DNA of 41,482 bases. It comes from Alphaproteobacteria bacterium. GTDB taxonomy: Bacteria; Pseudomonadota; Alphaproteobacteria; Caulobacterales; Hyphomonadaceae. Below, piece by piece: positions 23,487 to 32,592 of the stretch. Every line of letters begins with the position of its first letter. The stretch's first letter is position 1. The notes below the pieces were generated by a model. The model was not told the DNA's origin and did not search any database. It saw only the letters and a list, made by a program, of their open reading frames with translations. The translations under genes and the position numbers were made by a program. The stretch is taken from assembly GCA_018969425.1 (NCBI GenBank), contig JAGWYJ010000029.1:1-41482 (forward strand), read 5' to 3'.

Positions 23487-25289
23487 ATGACGGACCTCTA
23501 CGACAGGCGCTCAGACGCCAGACTTCGTTCCAAGATGGAAACGATAAGAACGGCGGGATTATGGATGCCCTGGACGGCTTTCCTCCTCGCCCTGGCGTTC
23601 TGGACCGGGCTTGGAGCTTGGCTGTACAGCGAAGTCGGCCTCGATGTTCTGTTGCGCGAGCCCCCCCTTACTCTGGTGACAGGAGGACTTTGCGCATTGA
23701 CGCCAGGGTTAATCCTCATCTGCGCCGGCATCATGGGGCGCGAATCCAGAAGATCGAGCGAGGCGAATGCGATCGTCCTGGAGGCCGCGCGCCGACTGCT
23801 GACGCCGGCAAGCATCGCACAGGAGGAAACCGAGACCATTGCTGAAGCGCTTGCGAGAGAGACCCAAAGCGTCAACAGAGCGCTAATCGATGCGCGTCAT
23901 CGGATGGACGAGCTCCGAAATGATCTCGCAGCCAGCGCAGCCTCGGTCCGTGAGACCGCCCTGCTTGCTCGTGAAGACGCAGCAGCCCTTGCCGACAGAC
24001 TGGAAATCGAAAGGGAGGGCCTCCTGACCCTCTCGAACGACCTCAGATCGCAATCAGAAAGTCTTTCGAGATCCGTTCCACGGTATGCTCAGATCCTTTC
24101 CGAGGCGGCGAGAGAGGCGCAGGAGGAAGTGAGAAAGGCGGACGAGGGAATGGATCAGCGCCTACGAAGCATCGATGAAGCAGCTCGAACTCTGATAGAG
24201 CGTATCGACCAGCTAGACAGTATGAGCTCGGAAAGTCGGAAGCGCGCCCAGACCCTCGCAACATCCCTCGGTCGCATGGAAGAGCAGCTGGTCCAATCCA
24301 CCCGCATGGTCGACGCCGCCATTAAAGCTGGAGAACTTGCCACGGCGGCTTCCAAAAACACCGCAGATGCGTTGAAAGACGCCATGTCGGACGCCCTGGA
24401 GGGTGCCCTGAAAGCCAGCGAACTGATATCTGCAAAGTCGGCCGCGGCATCCGAGGATGCGGCGCGGGCCATGATCAAGCTGAAAGAGGCTGGAATTCAG
24501 GCCGAAACGACGACACGGGCGGCGACCCTTGCAGCCCGCGCTCAGGCGGACGAGACCGAAACCCGCATCAATCAGCTCTCGGAATTTCTCTTCAAATCCG
24601 CAAGCCGCGCGACGACAATGGCGGAAAGCGGCCTGGAAAGGGCCCGGCAGAGAATAGAGCGGGCATCGCTTCTGCTGAATCAGATGCGGGATGAGCCCTC
24701 TTCAATCGATGATCTGACCTCCAATCCTGCGCAAACGGATCAACCGGAACGGTTCAGATCTTTGCCTCCCCAATCATCAGCGCCAGAGGCCCGGACAGCC
24801 GGATCTCTCAACCGCATGAGCACGCTATCAGGCATGGCGTCTGAAGGAGGTGAAGATCAGACGTTCTCGGGTGACGCCATCCTCAGATCCCCAGGTCTTT
24901 CGTGGAAAGAGCTGTTGACGGGTATGGAAGACATCACGCCAGAGCAGCGTGACGAAACGCTCACGAACCTGTTCAATCGCCTGGAGAAAGCCGGGATGCG
25001 TCCCGCTCAGTCCCTGCGAGCGTCCGAAGTAAAACGCATTGCAGCGGCGACCCATCAGGGCGCGAGACAAAGACGCCGACTGATTCAGGATATCGCCGCT
25101 GGGGATCTCCTCAGAATTGTCCGGCTTCTCGAAGCCGACCGTGAACTCAAGGCGGCGGCTCGAAGCTTTATAACGGCGGAAGAGCCGGACGCGCTGAGGA
25201 TATTAGCCGACGCGGAGCGTTCACGCGAAGACGCTTCTCCGCGCTTATCAACCTACTTATTACTCGACGCTGCACTTGGAGGAAGCTGA
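23487..25289 (+). CDS. tipN: TipN-like polar localisation coiled-coil protein
   Basis: About 600 residues with two N-terminal transmembrane helices (about 25-48 and 60-83), a long Ala/Glu/Arg-rich coiled coil (about 90-430), a polar linker, and a conserved-looking C-terminal domain (from WKELLTGMEDITPEQRDETL to STYLLLDAAL). This architecture matches TipN of Caulobacter, which marks the new pole and guides flagellum placement; it is shorter than Caulobacter TipN. The flagellar genes in the window fit. I start at 23487 because the preceding 50 codons of open frame look non-coding and proline-rich, but ATGs at 23337 and 23439 are alternatives. Its end overlaps the convergent lipoprotein gene by 37 bases. 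Confidence 0.6.
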   Translation: MTDLYDRRSDARLRSKMETIRTAGLWMPWTAFLLALAFWTGLGAWLYSEVGLDVLLREPPLTLVTGGLCALTPGLILICAGIMGRESRRSSEANAIVLEAARRLLTPASIAQEETETIAEALARETQSVNRALIDARHRMDELRNDLAASAASVRETALLAREDAAALADRLEIEREGLLTLSNDLRSQSESLSRSVPRYAQILSEAAREAQEEVRKADEGMDQRLRSIDEAARTLIERIDQLDSMSSESRKRAQTLATSLGRMEEQLVQSTRMVDAAIKAGELATAASKNTADALKDAMSDALEGALKASELISAKSAAASEDAARAMIKLKEAGIQAETTTRAATLAARAQADETETRINQLSEFLFKSASRATTMAESGLERARQRIERASLLLNQMRDEPSSIDDLTSNPAQTDQPERFRSLPPQSSAPEARTAGSLNRMSTLSGMASEGGEDQTFSGDAILRSPGLSWKELLTGMEDITPEQRDETLTNLFNRLEKAGMRPAQSLRASEVKRIAAATHQGARQRRRLIQDIAAGDLLRIVRLLEADRELKAAARSFITAEEPDALRILADAERSREDASPRLSTYLLLDAALGGS

Positions 25290-25906
25290 CGCTTCTTGGG
25301 AAGGGCGGAACGCGCCACAAAGCCTGCAACCCGATCACAAACAGCCTGGGAGGTCAGCGCGAGGGCTGCAGCTCGGTCCCGCGCCCCTCCGCTTCTGGGC
25401 CGCTCATCAGCAGAAAACCTCTCCTGGGAGACAATTCGGCGCGTAGAAGAATCAACTATCGACGCCTCAACTTCAGCCCGAACCGCTCCGGTCCCCTTCG
25501 AAACACTGAGATCGATAATTCGCCAGCGAAGATCATAGTCCGTGACGCCGCCCTGCTGTGCAGACAGCGCCCGGCCCTCGCCAGACGCCTTCGAGAGCGA
25601 GTCCATGACGCCCCCCTGCAACAAGCGCGGCGCAGCATCCGCCCATCGAACATCGGCAAGAAAGACCAGTTCCTCGTCAGAACGCACTGCGATATCGGAA
25701 CCCGCATAAGCTCTCGAAGCATCAGGAGGGTAGATCGTGACATCTGCGCTCAATGAGGCCTCAGGCTTACCAGCTCGGTCAGACGGCAGAGCGATCAGGG
25801 CCTGTGGGGCCTTTGGAGACGGCAGCACAGAGAGACAGCCTCCGGATATCGCAAGACCGAGTCCGGCGAGCGAGAATGCGATCATACGAGCCGCAAAAGG
25901 AACCAT
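25253..25906 (-). CDS. ABC transport auxiliary lipoprotein (PqiC/Mla-associated)
   Basis: A 217-residue lipoprotein with signal and lipobox (LAISGGC). The body matches the ABC-type transport auxiliary lipoprotein family found with MlaEFD/Pqi systems: a domain with VFLADVRWADAAPRLLQGGVMDSL and a later DYDLRWRIIDL. It would be anchored in the outer or inner membrane and may link the MCE protein to the outer membrane. It is the last gene of the mlaE-mlaF-mlaD operon, 12 bases after mlaD, with GGAG upstream of the ATG. The 3' end overlaps the tipN-like gene. Confidence 0.8.
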   Translation of the reverse strand: MVPFAARMIAFSLAGLGLAISGGCLSVLPSPKAPQALIALPSDRAGKPEASLSADVTIYPPDASRAYAGSDIAVRSDEELVFLADVRWADAAPRLLQGGVMDSLSKASGEGRALSAQQGGVTDYDLRWRIIDLSVSKGTGAVRAEVEASIVDSSTRRIVSQERFSADERPRSGGARDRAAALALTSQAVCDRVAGFVARSALPKKRQLPPSAASSNK

Positions 25907-25918
25907 TTGTCTCCCCTC

Positions 25919-26872
25919 CTACTCGACCGGCTGTGATTGCCGATAGACGAAACGACTTGGATCGTTCTCAACGTCAACAGCGACACCCTCAAGCCTCAGG
26001 ATCAGCGATCGAAGGTCCCCTGCCGCTCGGCTCAACTGGTCCAACGCGCCCGCTGCGGAGGGGGTCACTGTGGAATTGATCTGATCAACACCCGCCCCTA
26101 CGGCGGCAAGGGTGGTTCTCGCTTCTGCAACCACAGGTCGAGCCTCTTCAAGGAATGTCTCAGCGCCAGCAGCCAGTGTTTTGAAATCAGAATCGAACCC
26201 TGTAGCCGCCACATCGACATTCACAGCCGCCTGCTCCATCGCAACCGCTGCACGGTCGACTGACCTGATAGCCGCAGACGCCTCGTCGATAAGACCGCCA
26301 TTCGACGAAAGCTTCTCGGAGGCTGCCTCGAGATTTTTGAGAATACGTCCGATGGACTTTACATTGTCTTCGGTCAGCGCCTGGTTCAGCGCAGTAATCG
26401 TCTGACTGGATACGGTCAGCAAATCCTGTCCGCCTTCAAACAACTCATCCAGGGTCGTACGCTCTGCCCGAATAACCGGAGGCGGACCGCCGACAGTACG
26501 GGTCAGCAAAGGTTCGCCCGGAGAACCGGCAAGGATCTGAATAAATGTAACTCCCGTTATGCCCATGAAGTTCAGCTGCGCGACGCTGTCGACCCGCACG
26601 GGGGTCTGAGACTGAACCTTGATGCGAGCAACGACGCGGCTTGGATCCTGCCTGTCGAGAGACAGGCGGTCGACTTCGCCGACCTTGATGCCGTTAAACC
26701 GTACCTCGCCGCCCTCGCCTAGACCGTTAACCGGTCCCTCGAAAACCACATCGTACAGTTCGTAATCACGACTGAATGGTTCACGGGAGATCCACACCGT
26801 GAAAAGCATCAGAGCGGCCACGCCCATGAGGACGAAAGCTCCGATCAAGACATAGTTGGCTCGCGTTTCCAT
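25919..26872 (-). CDS. mlaD: MlaD-type MCE-domain protein
   Basis: A 317-residue protein with one N-terminal transmembrane helix (YVLIGAFVLMGVAALMLFTVW) and an MCE domain (about 40-120, with GGEVRFNGIKVGEVDRLSLD and NFMGITGVTFIQI), followed by a long helical region. MCE proteins form hexameric rings that carry phospholipid between membranes. It is longer than E. coli MlaD, with extra C-terminal helix as in other alphaproteobacterial versions. It follows mlaF by a few bases in the operon. Confidence 0.88.
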   Translation of the reverse strand: METRANYVLIGAFVLMGVAALMLFTVWISREPFSRDYELYDVVFEGPVNGLGEGGEVRFNGIKVGEVDRLSLDRQDPSRVVARIKVQSQTPVRVDSVAQLNFMGITGVTFIQILAGSPGEPLLTRTVGGPPPVIRAERTTLDELFEGGQDLLTVSSQTITALNQALTEDNVKSIGRILKNLEAASEKLSSNGGLIDEASAAIRSVDRAAVAMEQAAVNVDVAATGFDSDFKTLAAGAETFLEEARPVVAEARTTLAAVGAGVDQINSTVTPSAAGALDQLSRAAGDLRSLILRLEGVAVDVENDPSRFVYRQSQPVE

Positions 26873-26875
26873 ATC

Positions 26876-27688
26876 CTAACCCACCGCCGCCCGGCCGCGC
26901 GGGCCGGAAAAGTATTCCTGTATCCAGGGGTCCGGGTTCGCCCGCACCTCTTCAAGAGTTCCTATGGCCAGAACCTTGCCATAGTTGAGAACCGCCACTC
27001 GATCACAGGTCGCAACCAGAGTGTCGAGGTCATGGGTCACCAGAAACACCGTGAGGCGCAGTGACTCCGACAGAGAGCGTATCAGCTGGTCAAATCGTGC
27101 CGCGCTGATCGGATCCAGACCAGCTGTTGGCTCATCCAGGAACAGGATATCCGGATCAAGCGCGAGGGCTCGCGCAAGAGCTGCGCGTTTACGCATCCCT
27201 CCGGAAAGATCGCCTGGAAGTCGATTAGCCGTATCGGGTTCAAGACCGGCAAGACCGATCTTCATATCTGCAAGCTCAGACATCAGCGAGCGGGATAGCT
27301 GGGTATGCTCCCTCATGGGCGCCATGACATTCTCGCGAACCGTCAGGGTCGAAAACAGAGCCCCGTCCTGGAACATCACACCCCAGCGACGCTCAAGCGC
27401 CACGCGAGACGTTCGATGCAGACGATCGATGCGCTGTCCGAAAACCTCGATATCGGCTGCCCTCGGCTTATTGAGCCCAACAATCGTTCTGAGAAGAACC
27501 GACTTGCCCGTCCCTGATCCGCCAATGACGCCAAGGACCTCCCCCGCGACCAGATCGAGATCAAGATCCTTGTGAACGATCTTGGATCCGAACTGATTTG
27601 TCAGACCGCGCACGCGCACAGCAATCTCGCGCTCCGGACCCTGTTCCGGGTGACTGATCGAGGCAGAGGGAGATACGCTCGTCATCAT
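26876..27688 (-). CDS. mlaF: Mla-type lipid transport ATPase
   Basis: A 270-residue ABC ATPase: Walker A GGSGTGKS at about 56-63, signature LSGGMRKRAALARALAL, Walker B ILFLDEPTAGLDP. The LSGGM signature is characteristic of MlaF/Ttg2A. It powers the MlaE permease. The ATG at 27688 overlaps the mlaE stop (ATGATG); the longer upstream frame lies within mlaE and is not real. A second in-frame ATG follows immediately at 27685. Confidence 0.9.
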   Translation of the reverse strand: MMTSVSPSASISHPEQGPEREIAVRVRGLTNQFGSKIVHKDLDLDLVAGEVLGVIGGSGTGKSVLLRTIVGLNKPRAADIEVFGQRIDRLHRTSRVALERRWGVMFQDGALFSTLTVRENVMAPMREHTQLSRSLMSELADMKIGLAGLEPDTANRLPGDLSGGMRKRAALARALALDPDILFLDEPTAGLDPISAARFDQLIRSLSESLRLTVFLVTHDLDTLVATCDRVAVLNYGKVLAIGTLEEVRANPDPWIQEYFSGPRGRAAVG

Positions 27689-28821
27689 ACGTCCATGAAA
27701 TAATAGACGACAGCGAATACGGCATCGAGCGCAATAACGATGAAGATCGACTGAACCACGGACGAGGTGGTGCGTCGACCGAGCGAATTCACATCTCCCT
27801 CCACCAGAAGTCCCTGCCGACATCCCACAAGAGCGACAACAATCGCGAAAACCGGCGCCTTCACGATCCCGGTCCAGAAGTGCTGAGGCGGAACGACATC
27901 CCTGAAACGTGAGATGAACATGGATGGAGAGATATCCATGGCGAGCCATGCCGCCATCAGACCGCCGGCCACCCCCGCCAGAGCGGCGGCGAACGCAAGC
28001 AAGGGAGTCATAATGACGAGAGCGATAAGCCGTGGGGCGACTAGGGCCTCCATCGGATCGAGGCCCATCACCCGCATGGCGTCGATCTCCTGGCGCATCT
28101 TCATAGAGCCGATTTGAGCGGTAAAGGCGCTGTCAGTTCGACCTGCGAGAAGAATTGCGGTCAGCACGACCCCGAATTCGCGAAGCATTCCGATCCCGAC
28201 AAGCTCAACCGTAAAAACTGACGCGTTGAACATCGCCAGAAGATTAGCGCCGATGAAGGCGATGACGAGCCCGATGAAAAAGGACAGAAAACTGATGATC
28301 GGCAGCGCGTCGACCCCGGTCTCTTCCATAACCGCGGTGACAGATGTCCAGCGAATCCTCTGGGGACGCGCCATGAGACGAACAAGTGTCGACATCGCCT
28401 CCCCTATGAATGATAGGGTTCCCAGAAACTCATGCCAGATGTCGACCGAGCCTCGACCTACGCGCGCGATCATCTCTTGAAGGCCAGACTTTACGGGCGC
28501 CGACGCAGATGTGACGGGGGACGCCCGCCGCACGACGGAAATAAGACGCCGCACACTGGCAGGCGCGTTCTTGAAACGACCCTCAAGATCAGAGCGGTCG
28601 TCGGGACCAGATCGAAGGGCTCGATCAATCAGAAAGGCGCCTGACGTATCAAGCCGGCGAAGGTCACGGGCGTCGAGTTGCGTTCCGGCCATTTGAGGCA
28701 GACGCCGCAACCTGTCCTCAACGTCCCCGATCGTCCAGATTGTCCAATCGCCCGCGACAGCCAGAACCTTGGTTCCGTCAGCGCCTTCCGAAACCTCGAA
28801 TGTCGCTTCAGCCGAAGTCAT
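27685..28821 (-). CDS. mlaE: MlaE permease with N-terminal STAS-like domain
   Basis: A 378-residue protein joining an approximately 100-residue STAS/MlaB-like domain (GDWTIWTIGDVEDRLRRLP, then LDTSGAFLIDRAL) to an MlaE permease with five to six helices. Permease motifs are VELVGIGMLREFGVVLTAILL and SMKMRQEIDAMRVMGLDP. The fusion removes the need for a separate MlaB. The start at 28821 skips a 13-codon extension of weaker character. It is the first gene of the lipid-transport operon; no MlaC shuttle or MlaA is in the window. Confidence 0.9.
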   Translation of the reverse strand: MTSAEATFEVSEGADGTKVLAVAGDWTIWTIGDVEDRLRRLPQMAGTQLDARDLRRLDTSGAFLIDRALRSGPDDRSDLEGRFKNAPASVRRLISVVRRASPVTSASAPVKSGLQEMIARVGRGSVDIWHEFLGTLSFIGEAMSTLVRLMARPQRIRWTSVTAVMEETGVDALPIISFLSFFIGLVIAFIGANLLAMFNASVFTVELVGIGMLREFGVVLTAILLAGRTDSAFTAQIGSMKMRQEIDAMRVMGLDPMEALVAPRLIALVIMTPLLAFAAALAGVAGGLMAAWLAMDISPSMFISRFRDVVPPQHFWTGIVKAPVFAIVVALVGCRQGLLVEGDVNSLGRRTTSSVVQSIFIVIALDAVFAVVYYFMDV

Positions 28822-28882
28822 GAAACGAAGCTTAAACGATAAACGTCTACCAAATACCAAAGCAAAGGATGTAACGACACCA

Positions 28883-28923
28883 TTCGCGTGTAAGTTGCGT
28901 GCGAAAGGTCTCGTTGGGAGACC
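28883..28923 (+). promoter_or_regulatory. Two adjacent hairpins upstream of DUF423 gene
   Basis: TTCGC/GCGAA (28883-28905) is followed by the perfect hairpin GGTCTC, 5 bases, GAGACC (28907-28923), about 70 bases before the DUF423 start. They would fold in the leader RNA if transcription begins upstream. No family is recognised and no T-run follows. Confidence 0.25.
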
Positions 28924-28991
28924 GCCCGGCTGGTGATGACCATGGCGATGTCTCTGCGCAGGCCCTACTGCTGAGAAATGAGGTTGGGCCG

Positions 28992-29447
28992 ATGCGACAG
29001 GAATTGGACAGGAAGTTGCTGGCTGCCGGGGCTGCTGTCGGGCTTATTCTGACCGTCGCCGGAGCTGCGGGCTCTCACCTTCTTTACCAGCCGTTAACCT
29101 CGGAGGGGCTGGAGGAGACCCAGCGCCTTCTTGAGCGCATTGAAACGATTTCGACCTGGAATACGGCCATGATTTTCGGCTGGGCGCACACGATCGCCAG
29201 CCTGTGGACCGCGGGAGGAACATCCACTGTCTCGCGTCGGTTTAGGCCCGCCGGTTGGCTATTTCTGATCGGGGTCGCGCTGTTCAGCGGAGGGATCATC
29301 GTCCGGGCGATCCTCGAAACGAGTTTGCCGGCATTAGCGCTTCCGACGTGGCTGACGCCCCTCGGAGGCGCGGCTTTCATCTCAGGTTGGCTTTTTGTGC
29401 TCGTCGTGGGGATCCGGGAGGGACGCCGCCCTCAGCCTAGGGTCTGA
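28992..29447 (+). CDS. DUF423 family membrane protein
   Basis: A 151-residue inner-membrane protein with four predicted helices. The C-terminal pattern FLIGVALFSGGIIVRAIL, then LTPLGGAAFISGWLF, matches the DUF423 family, whose function is unknown. Residues about 11-34 form the first helix. I start at the ATG at 28992 (AGG about 9 bases upstream), which places the start just before helix 1; the longer frame upstream would read through the leader hairpins. Its 3' end overlaps the next, convergent gene by 16 bases. Confidence 0.75.
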   Translation: MRQELDRKLLAAGAAVGLILTVAGAAGSHLLYQPLTSEGLEETQRLLERIETISTWNTAMIFGWAHTIASLWTAGGTSTVSRRFRPAGWLFLIGVALFSGGIIVRAILETSLPALALPTWLTPLGGAAFISGWLFVLVVGIREGRRPQPRV

Positions 29448-30052
29448 GCAAATGCTCCAACCGGCTCAAGCGCCGAGGCCAGGTCGTCGGCCGTCACGCG
29501 AGCGCGCGTCAAAGTCCGATCCAGATCCTCGAGCTCACCCTCAATAGAGTAGTCTGTCTTAAGCTTCACGTTCGTCGTCGCGAGGGCGTCTGACAGGGCT
29601 TCTCTGGCCTGCCGCGCGTGAATTAGCGCCTTCTCGAACTCAGTCACATCAGACCCTGACGGGACGGACTGTGCGAGCACCGCCCTGGCTAACTCGTCCA
29701 GATACTGAAGGCCTCGGGTGACATCGCCTACGTCCGCTCGAACCCGTTCAAGCGTCGCCGCCGGGCTGGCGTTCGCATCAAGGATGAGGTCGGAATAGAC
29801 TGCCCCTGTCTCGTCTGCCCCGGTCAGAAGCCCGGCGATCGAGCCAAAGCCGCCCTGCCCGACGGCAAGGCCCTTTTTTCTTGTCTCCCGACAGTATGCT
29901 TCCGACGCTTGCCGGAGAACGGACTGCCGTACATCCGGCGGAGCCTCTGAAGACGGACGAGGCTCATAAACAGAGACGGTGGCGCATCCTGCCGCAAGCG
30001 CCAGTGCGGCCACGGGGACCGCCAGTTTCCGTATCAGATGCGCCGCTAACAT
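29432..30052 (-). CDS. Lipoprotein of unknown function
   Basis: A 206-residue lipoprotein: signal peptide with lipobox LAAGC just before ATVSVYEPRP, then a mostly helical body (repeated Ala/Leu/Arg heptads; segments VLRQASEAYCRET and FEKALIHARQAREALSDAL). I do not recognise a family. The ATG at 30052 has GGAG seven bases upstream; an open frame extending 43 codons further has no signal peptide and is unlikely. It is divergent from pip with 110 bases between. Confidence 0.7.
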   Translation of the reverse strand: MLAAHLIRKLAVPVAALALAAGCATVSVYEPRPSSEAPPDVRQSVLRQASEAYCRETRKKGLAVGQGGFGSIAGLLTGADETGAVYSDLILDANASPAATLERVRADVGDVTRGLQYLDELARAVLAQSVPSGSDVTEFEKALIHARQAREALSDALATTNVKLKTDYSIEGELEDLDRTLTRARVTADDLASALEPVGAFAQTLG

Positions 30053-30162
30053 CTTTTGTCTCCACCCCGCGCAAAGGGTTATAGAAGCGGTCCCGTCAAA
30101 AAGCGAGACGGATGAAGGAATAGCCTTTGACCTTTGGATAAGCGCCGGTAGATGAAGCACCC

Positions 30163-31134
30163 ATGAATGAAGAACGATCACGGCGCACCCTTTACCCGCG
30201 TATCGAACCGCGCAAGGTCGGCCGCCTGCAAGTCAGCGACCTTCACGAGCTCTATTGGGAGGAATGCGGCAACGCCGCCGGACTGCCAGTCGTAGCCCTT
30301 CATGGCGGGCCCGGCGGGGGGTCGAGCCCGGAAATGCGACGTTTCTTCGATCCCCGAAAGTATCGGATTATCCTTTTCGACCAGCGGGGATGCGGACGAT
30401 CTTCACCGCACTCCGAGCTTAGAGAGAACACGACTTGGGACCTGGTCAGCGACATCGAGGCGCTGAGGGAACACCTGGGGGTTGATCAATGGCTCGTTTT
30501 CGGCGGTTCGTGGGGCTCGACGCTCGCCCTGGCCTACGCTGCGAAACACAGAGATCGGGTGCTCGGCCTTCTGCTTCGCGGGATCTTCCTTCTGCGGGAA
30601 AGCGAAATCCGCTGGTTCTATCAGGAAGGCGCCAGCCACATCTTTCCCGACGCATTCGAAAGGTACGTGGCGCCGATCCCGGTGGCCGAGAGATCCGACC
30701 TGTTGGACGCATTCTACAGGCGCCTCACCGGCGATTCGCCGGCAGTTCGAGCGGAAGCGGCCGCCGCCTGGGCTCGTTGGGAAGGGGAGACCCTGTCTAT
30801 CCAGGGACCGCAGCAAAGACCGCCCAGATTTGATGAGGCGGATTTTCTAGACGCGTTCGCCAGGATCGAGTGCCATTACTTCCGGCATAAGGGATTTTTC
30901 GAACGAGACGGATGGCTGCTGGAAGCGGCGGCCCACTTTGGCGATCTCCCCGGGGTGATTGTTCACGGCAGATACGACGTCATAACGCCCCTTTCGTCTG
31001 CCTGGGATCTGGCGAGGGCGTGGCCGGCGGCAGTCTTGAAAATCATTCCGGATGCGGGCCATTCCTCCCTTGAGCCCGGCATCGTCAGCGAACTGGTGAA
31101 AGCGAGCGATATGCTCGCTGCTCGTCTCGCCTAA
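30163..31134 (+). CDS. pip: Prolyl iminopeptidase
   Basis: A 323-residue alpha/beta-hydrolase that removes N-terminal proline from peptides, cytoplasmic. Typical motifs are LHGGPGGG (oxyanion loop), DQRGCGRS, the nucleophile elbow GGSWGSTLAL, and the catalytic Asp and His in HGRYDVITP and PDAGHSS. Length matches the family. The start ATG at 30163 fits the conserved N-terminus. It overlaps the convergent symporter gene by 4 bases. The substrate preference for proline is known for the family, not tested here. Confidence 0.9.
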   Translation: MNEERSRRTLYPRIEPRKVGRLQVSDLHELYWEECGNAAGLPVVALHGGPGGGSSPEMRRFFDPRKYRIILFDQRGCGRSSPHSELRENTTWDLVSDIEALREHLGVDQWLVFGGSWGSTLALAYAAKHRDRVLGLLLRGIFLLRESEIRWFYQEGASHIFPDAFERYVAPIPVAERSDLLDAFYRRLTGDSPAVRAEAAAAWARWEGETLSIQGPQQRPPRFDEADFLDAFARIECHYFRHKGFFERDGWLLEAAAHFGDLPGVIVHGRYDVITPLSSAWDLARAWPAAVLKIIPDAGHSSLEPGIVSELVKASDMLAARLA

Positions 31135-32534
31135 GGATTAGGTCCGAAGACGCCCTGAAGAGCCTCCGGAAGCTCGATCCACCCCTGATTCTGTAGCTTG
31201 TCGGGGACACCGAGCCCGATCGCAGCAGCAATGACGGTGGGAATGATCCACCTGACGACTGTCGACCAAACGCGATAGATGCGCGGCCCCAGTTCGGCCT
31301 CCATGATGGCGCGATCAACCGCCCATCCGCAGAAAAAAGCCGTTACGCCGCCTGCCAGGGGCAACATGATGGAAGCGGTCAGAAAGTCCATGAACACGAT
31401 ATACTCGCGAGAGAAGACATAACCGGCCCCAATCATAAAAATGGCGAAGCCGAGACCTGCCGCAGCCCCACCGCGCGTGACGCCAGTGCGCTCATCGAGC
31501 CATGAGACTGAAACCTCCATCAGAGATATCGCAGAGGCGAGCGCAGCAAGAAGCGCTATGAAGAAGAACACAGCCCCAAAAACCTCGCCGAGCGGGAGAG
31601 CCTCAAAACCGACCGGAAGCATAATGAAAAACAGTCCGGGACCTGCCCCGGGATCACCTCCGGTTGCGAAAACCAGAGAAAAGACTGTCAGCGCCGAGAC
31701 CAGAGCGACAATTGTGTCCGCGCCCGCGATGAGGGCCGCAGAGCCTCCGATGTTCGTATCCCTCGGAAGATAAGCCCCATAAGTCATCATGACGCAGGCC
31801 CCGACCCCGGTCGCGAAGAAAGACTGCCCGAGCGCCTCAAGCATCATGGCGTAGGTGAAGTTGGCTGTCCGAATGTCGACAATAAAGGACAAAGCTGCTG
31901 GAAAGTCTCCGTCCACAGCGGCGAACCCCAAGAGAGAAACAAGAAGAACCAGAAACACGGGCGTGAGCACCAGAGACACACGCTCAATTCCTCGTTTGAC
32001 CCCCAGACCGACGACCAGCGACACCACGCCTACAAACCCTGCGAGGCAGGACAGCATGACCGGAACGTCGCTCGTGACACGATCAAAACGGGCTGATGCC
32101 GCCTCAACAGCTGCCTGCCCCCCGGAGGCCCCTGAGGGCCCGGCGGATATCCCCAAAACAAGAAAGGCCAGAATCCACGATGAGATGACGCAGTAGAAGG
32201 TGAGAATGAAGAACGAGGAGAGCGAACCCAGCCACGCAGCCCCGCCCCAAAACTCGGAAGTGCGGGACGCGCGGGCGACCGCCTGAACGCTTTCAATCGC
32301 CGAATGTCCGGAGCGCCGGCCTATAGCAAATTCTGCAGCGAGCAACGGCAAAGCGAACAGGAGAGTAAAAGCCAGATAAAGCAGAACGAAGATCCCGCCC
32401 CCCGCCTCCCCCGTGACGTAAGTGAAGCGCCAGAGATTCCCCAGACCGATCGATGACCCAACGGCAGCAAGGATGAAACCGGCCCTGGAAGACCACGCGT
32501 CACTCTTTCGAAGCACTCTTCCAGGTGTCTGCAT
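31131..32534 (-). CDS. Sodium-dependent transporter, NSS/SNF family
   Basis: A 467-residue, roughly 12-helix sodium symporter of the neurotransmitter:sodium symporter family. The signature is at the start of helix 1: GFILAAVGSSIGLGNLWRF (unwound substrate and sodium site). Bacterial members take up amino acids such as tryptophan or leucine, or other amines; the substrate is unknown here. It lies 58 bases downstream of rodA on the same strand and may be a read-through member of the cell-shape operon. Confidence 0.88.
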   Translation of the reverse strand: MQTPGRVLRKSDAWSSRAGFILAAVGSSIGLGNLWRFTYVTGEAGGGIFVLLYLAFTLLFALPLLAAEFAIGRRSGHSAIESVQAVARASRTSEFWGGAAWLGSLSSFFILTFYCVISSWILAFLVLGISAGPSGASGGQAAVEAASARFDRVTSDVPVMLSCLAGFVGVVSLVVGLGVKRGIERVSLVLTPVFLVLLVSLLGFAAVDGDFPAALSFIVDIRTANFTYAMMLEALGQSFFATGVGACVMMTYGAYLPRDTNIGGSAALIAGADTIVALVSALTVFSLVFATGGDPGAGPGLFFIMLPVGFEALPLGEVFGAVFFFIALLAALASAISLMEVSVSWLDERTGVTRGGAAAGLGFAIFMIGAGYVFSREYIVFMDFLTASIMLPLAGGVTAFFCGWAVDRAIMEAELGPRIYRVWSTVVRWIIPTVIAAAIGLGVPDKLQNQGWIELPEALQGVFGPNP

Positions 32535-32592
32535 TATCCGCCTCCCGAAGCCTGAACTCTGTCACGTAGAGGCAGAGCCGCTGCGACCTCGA

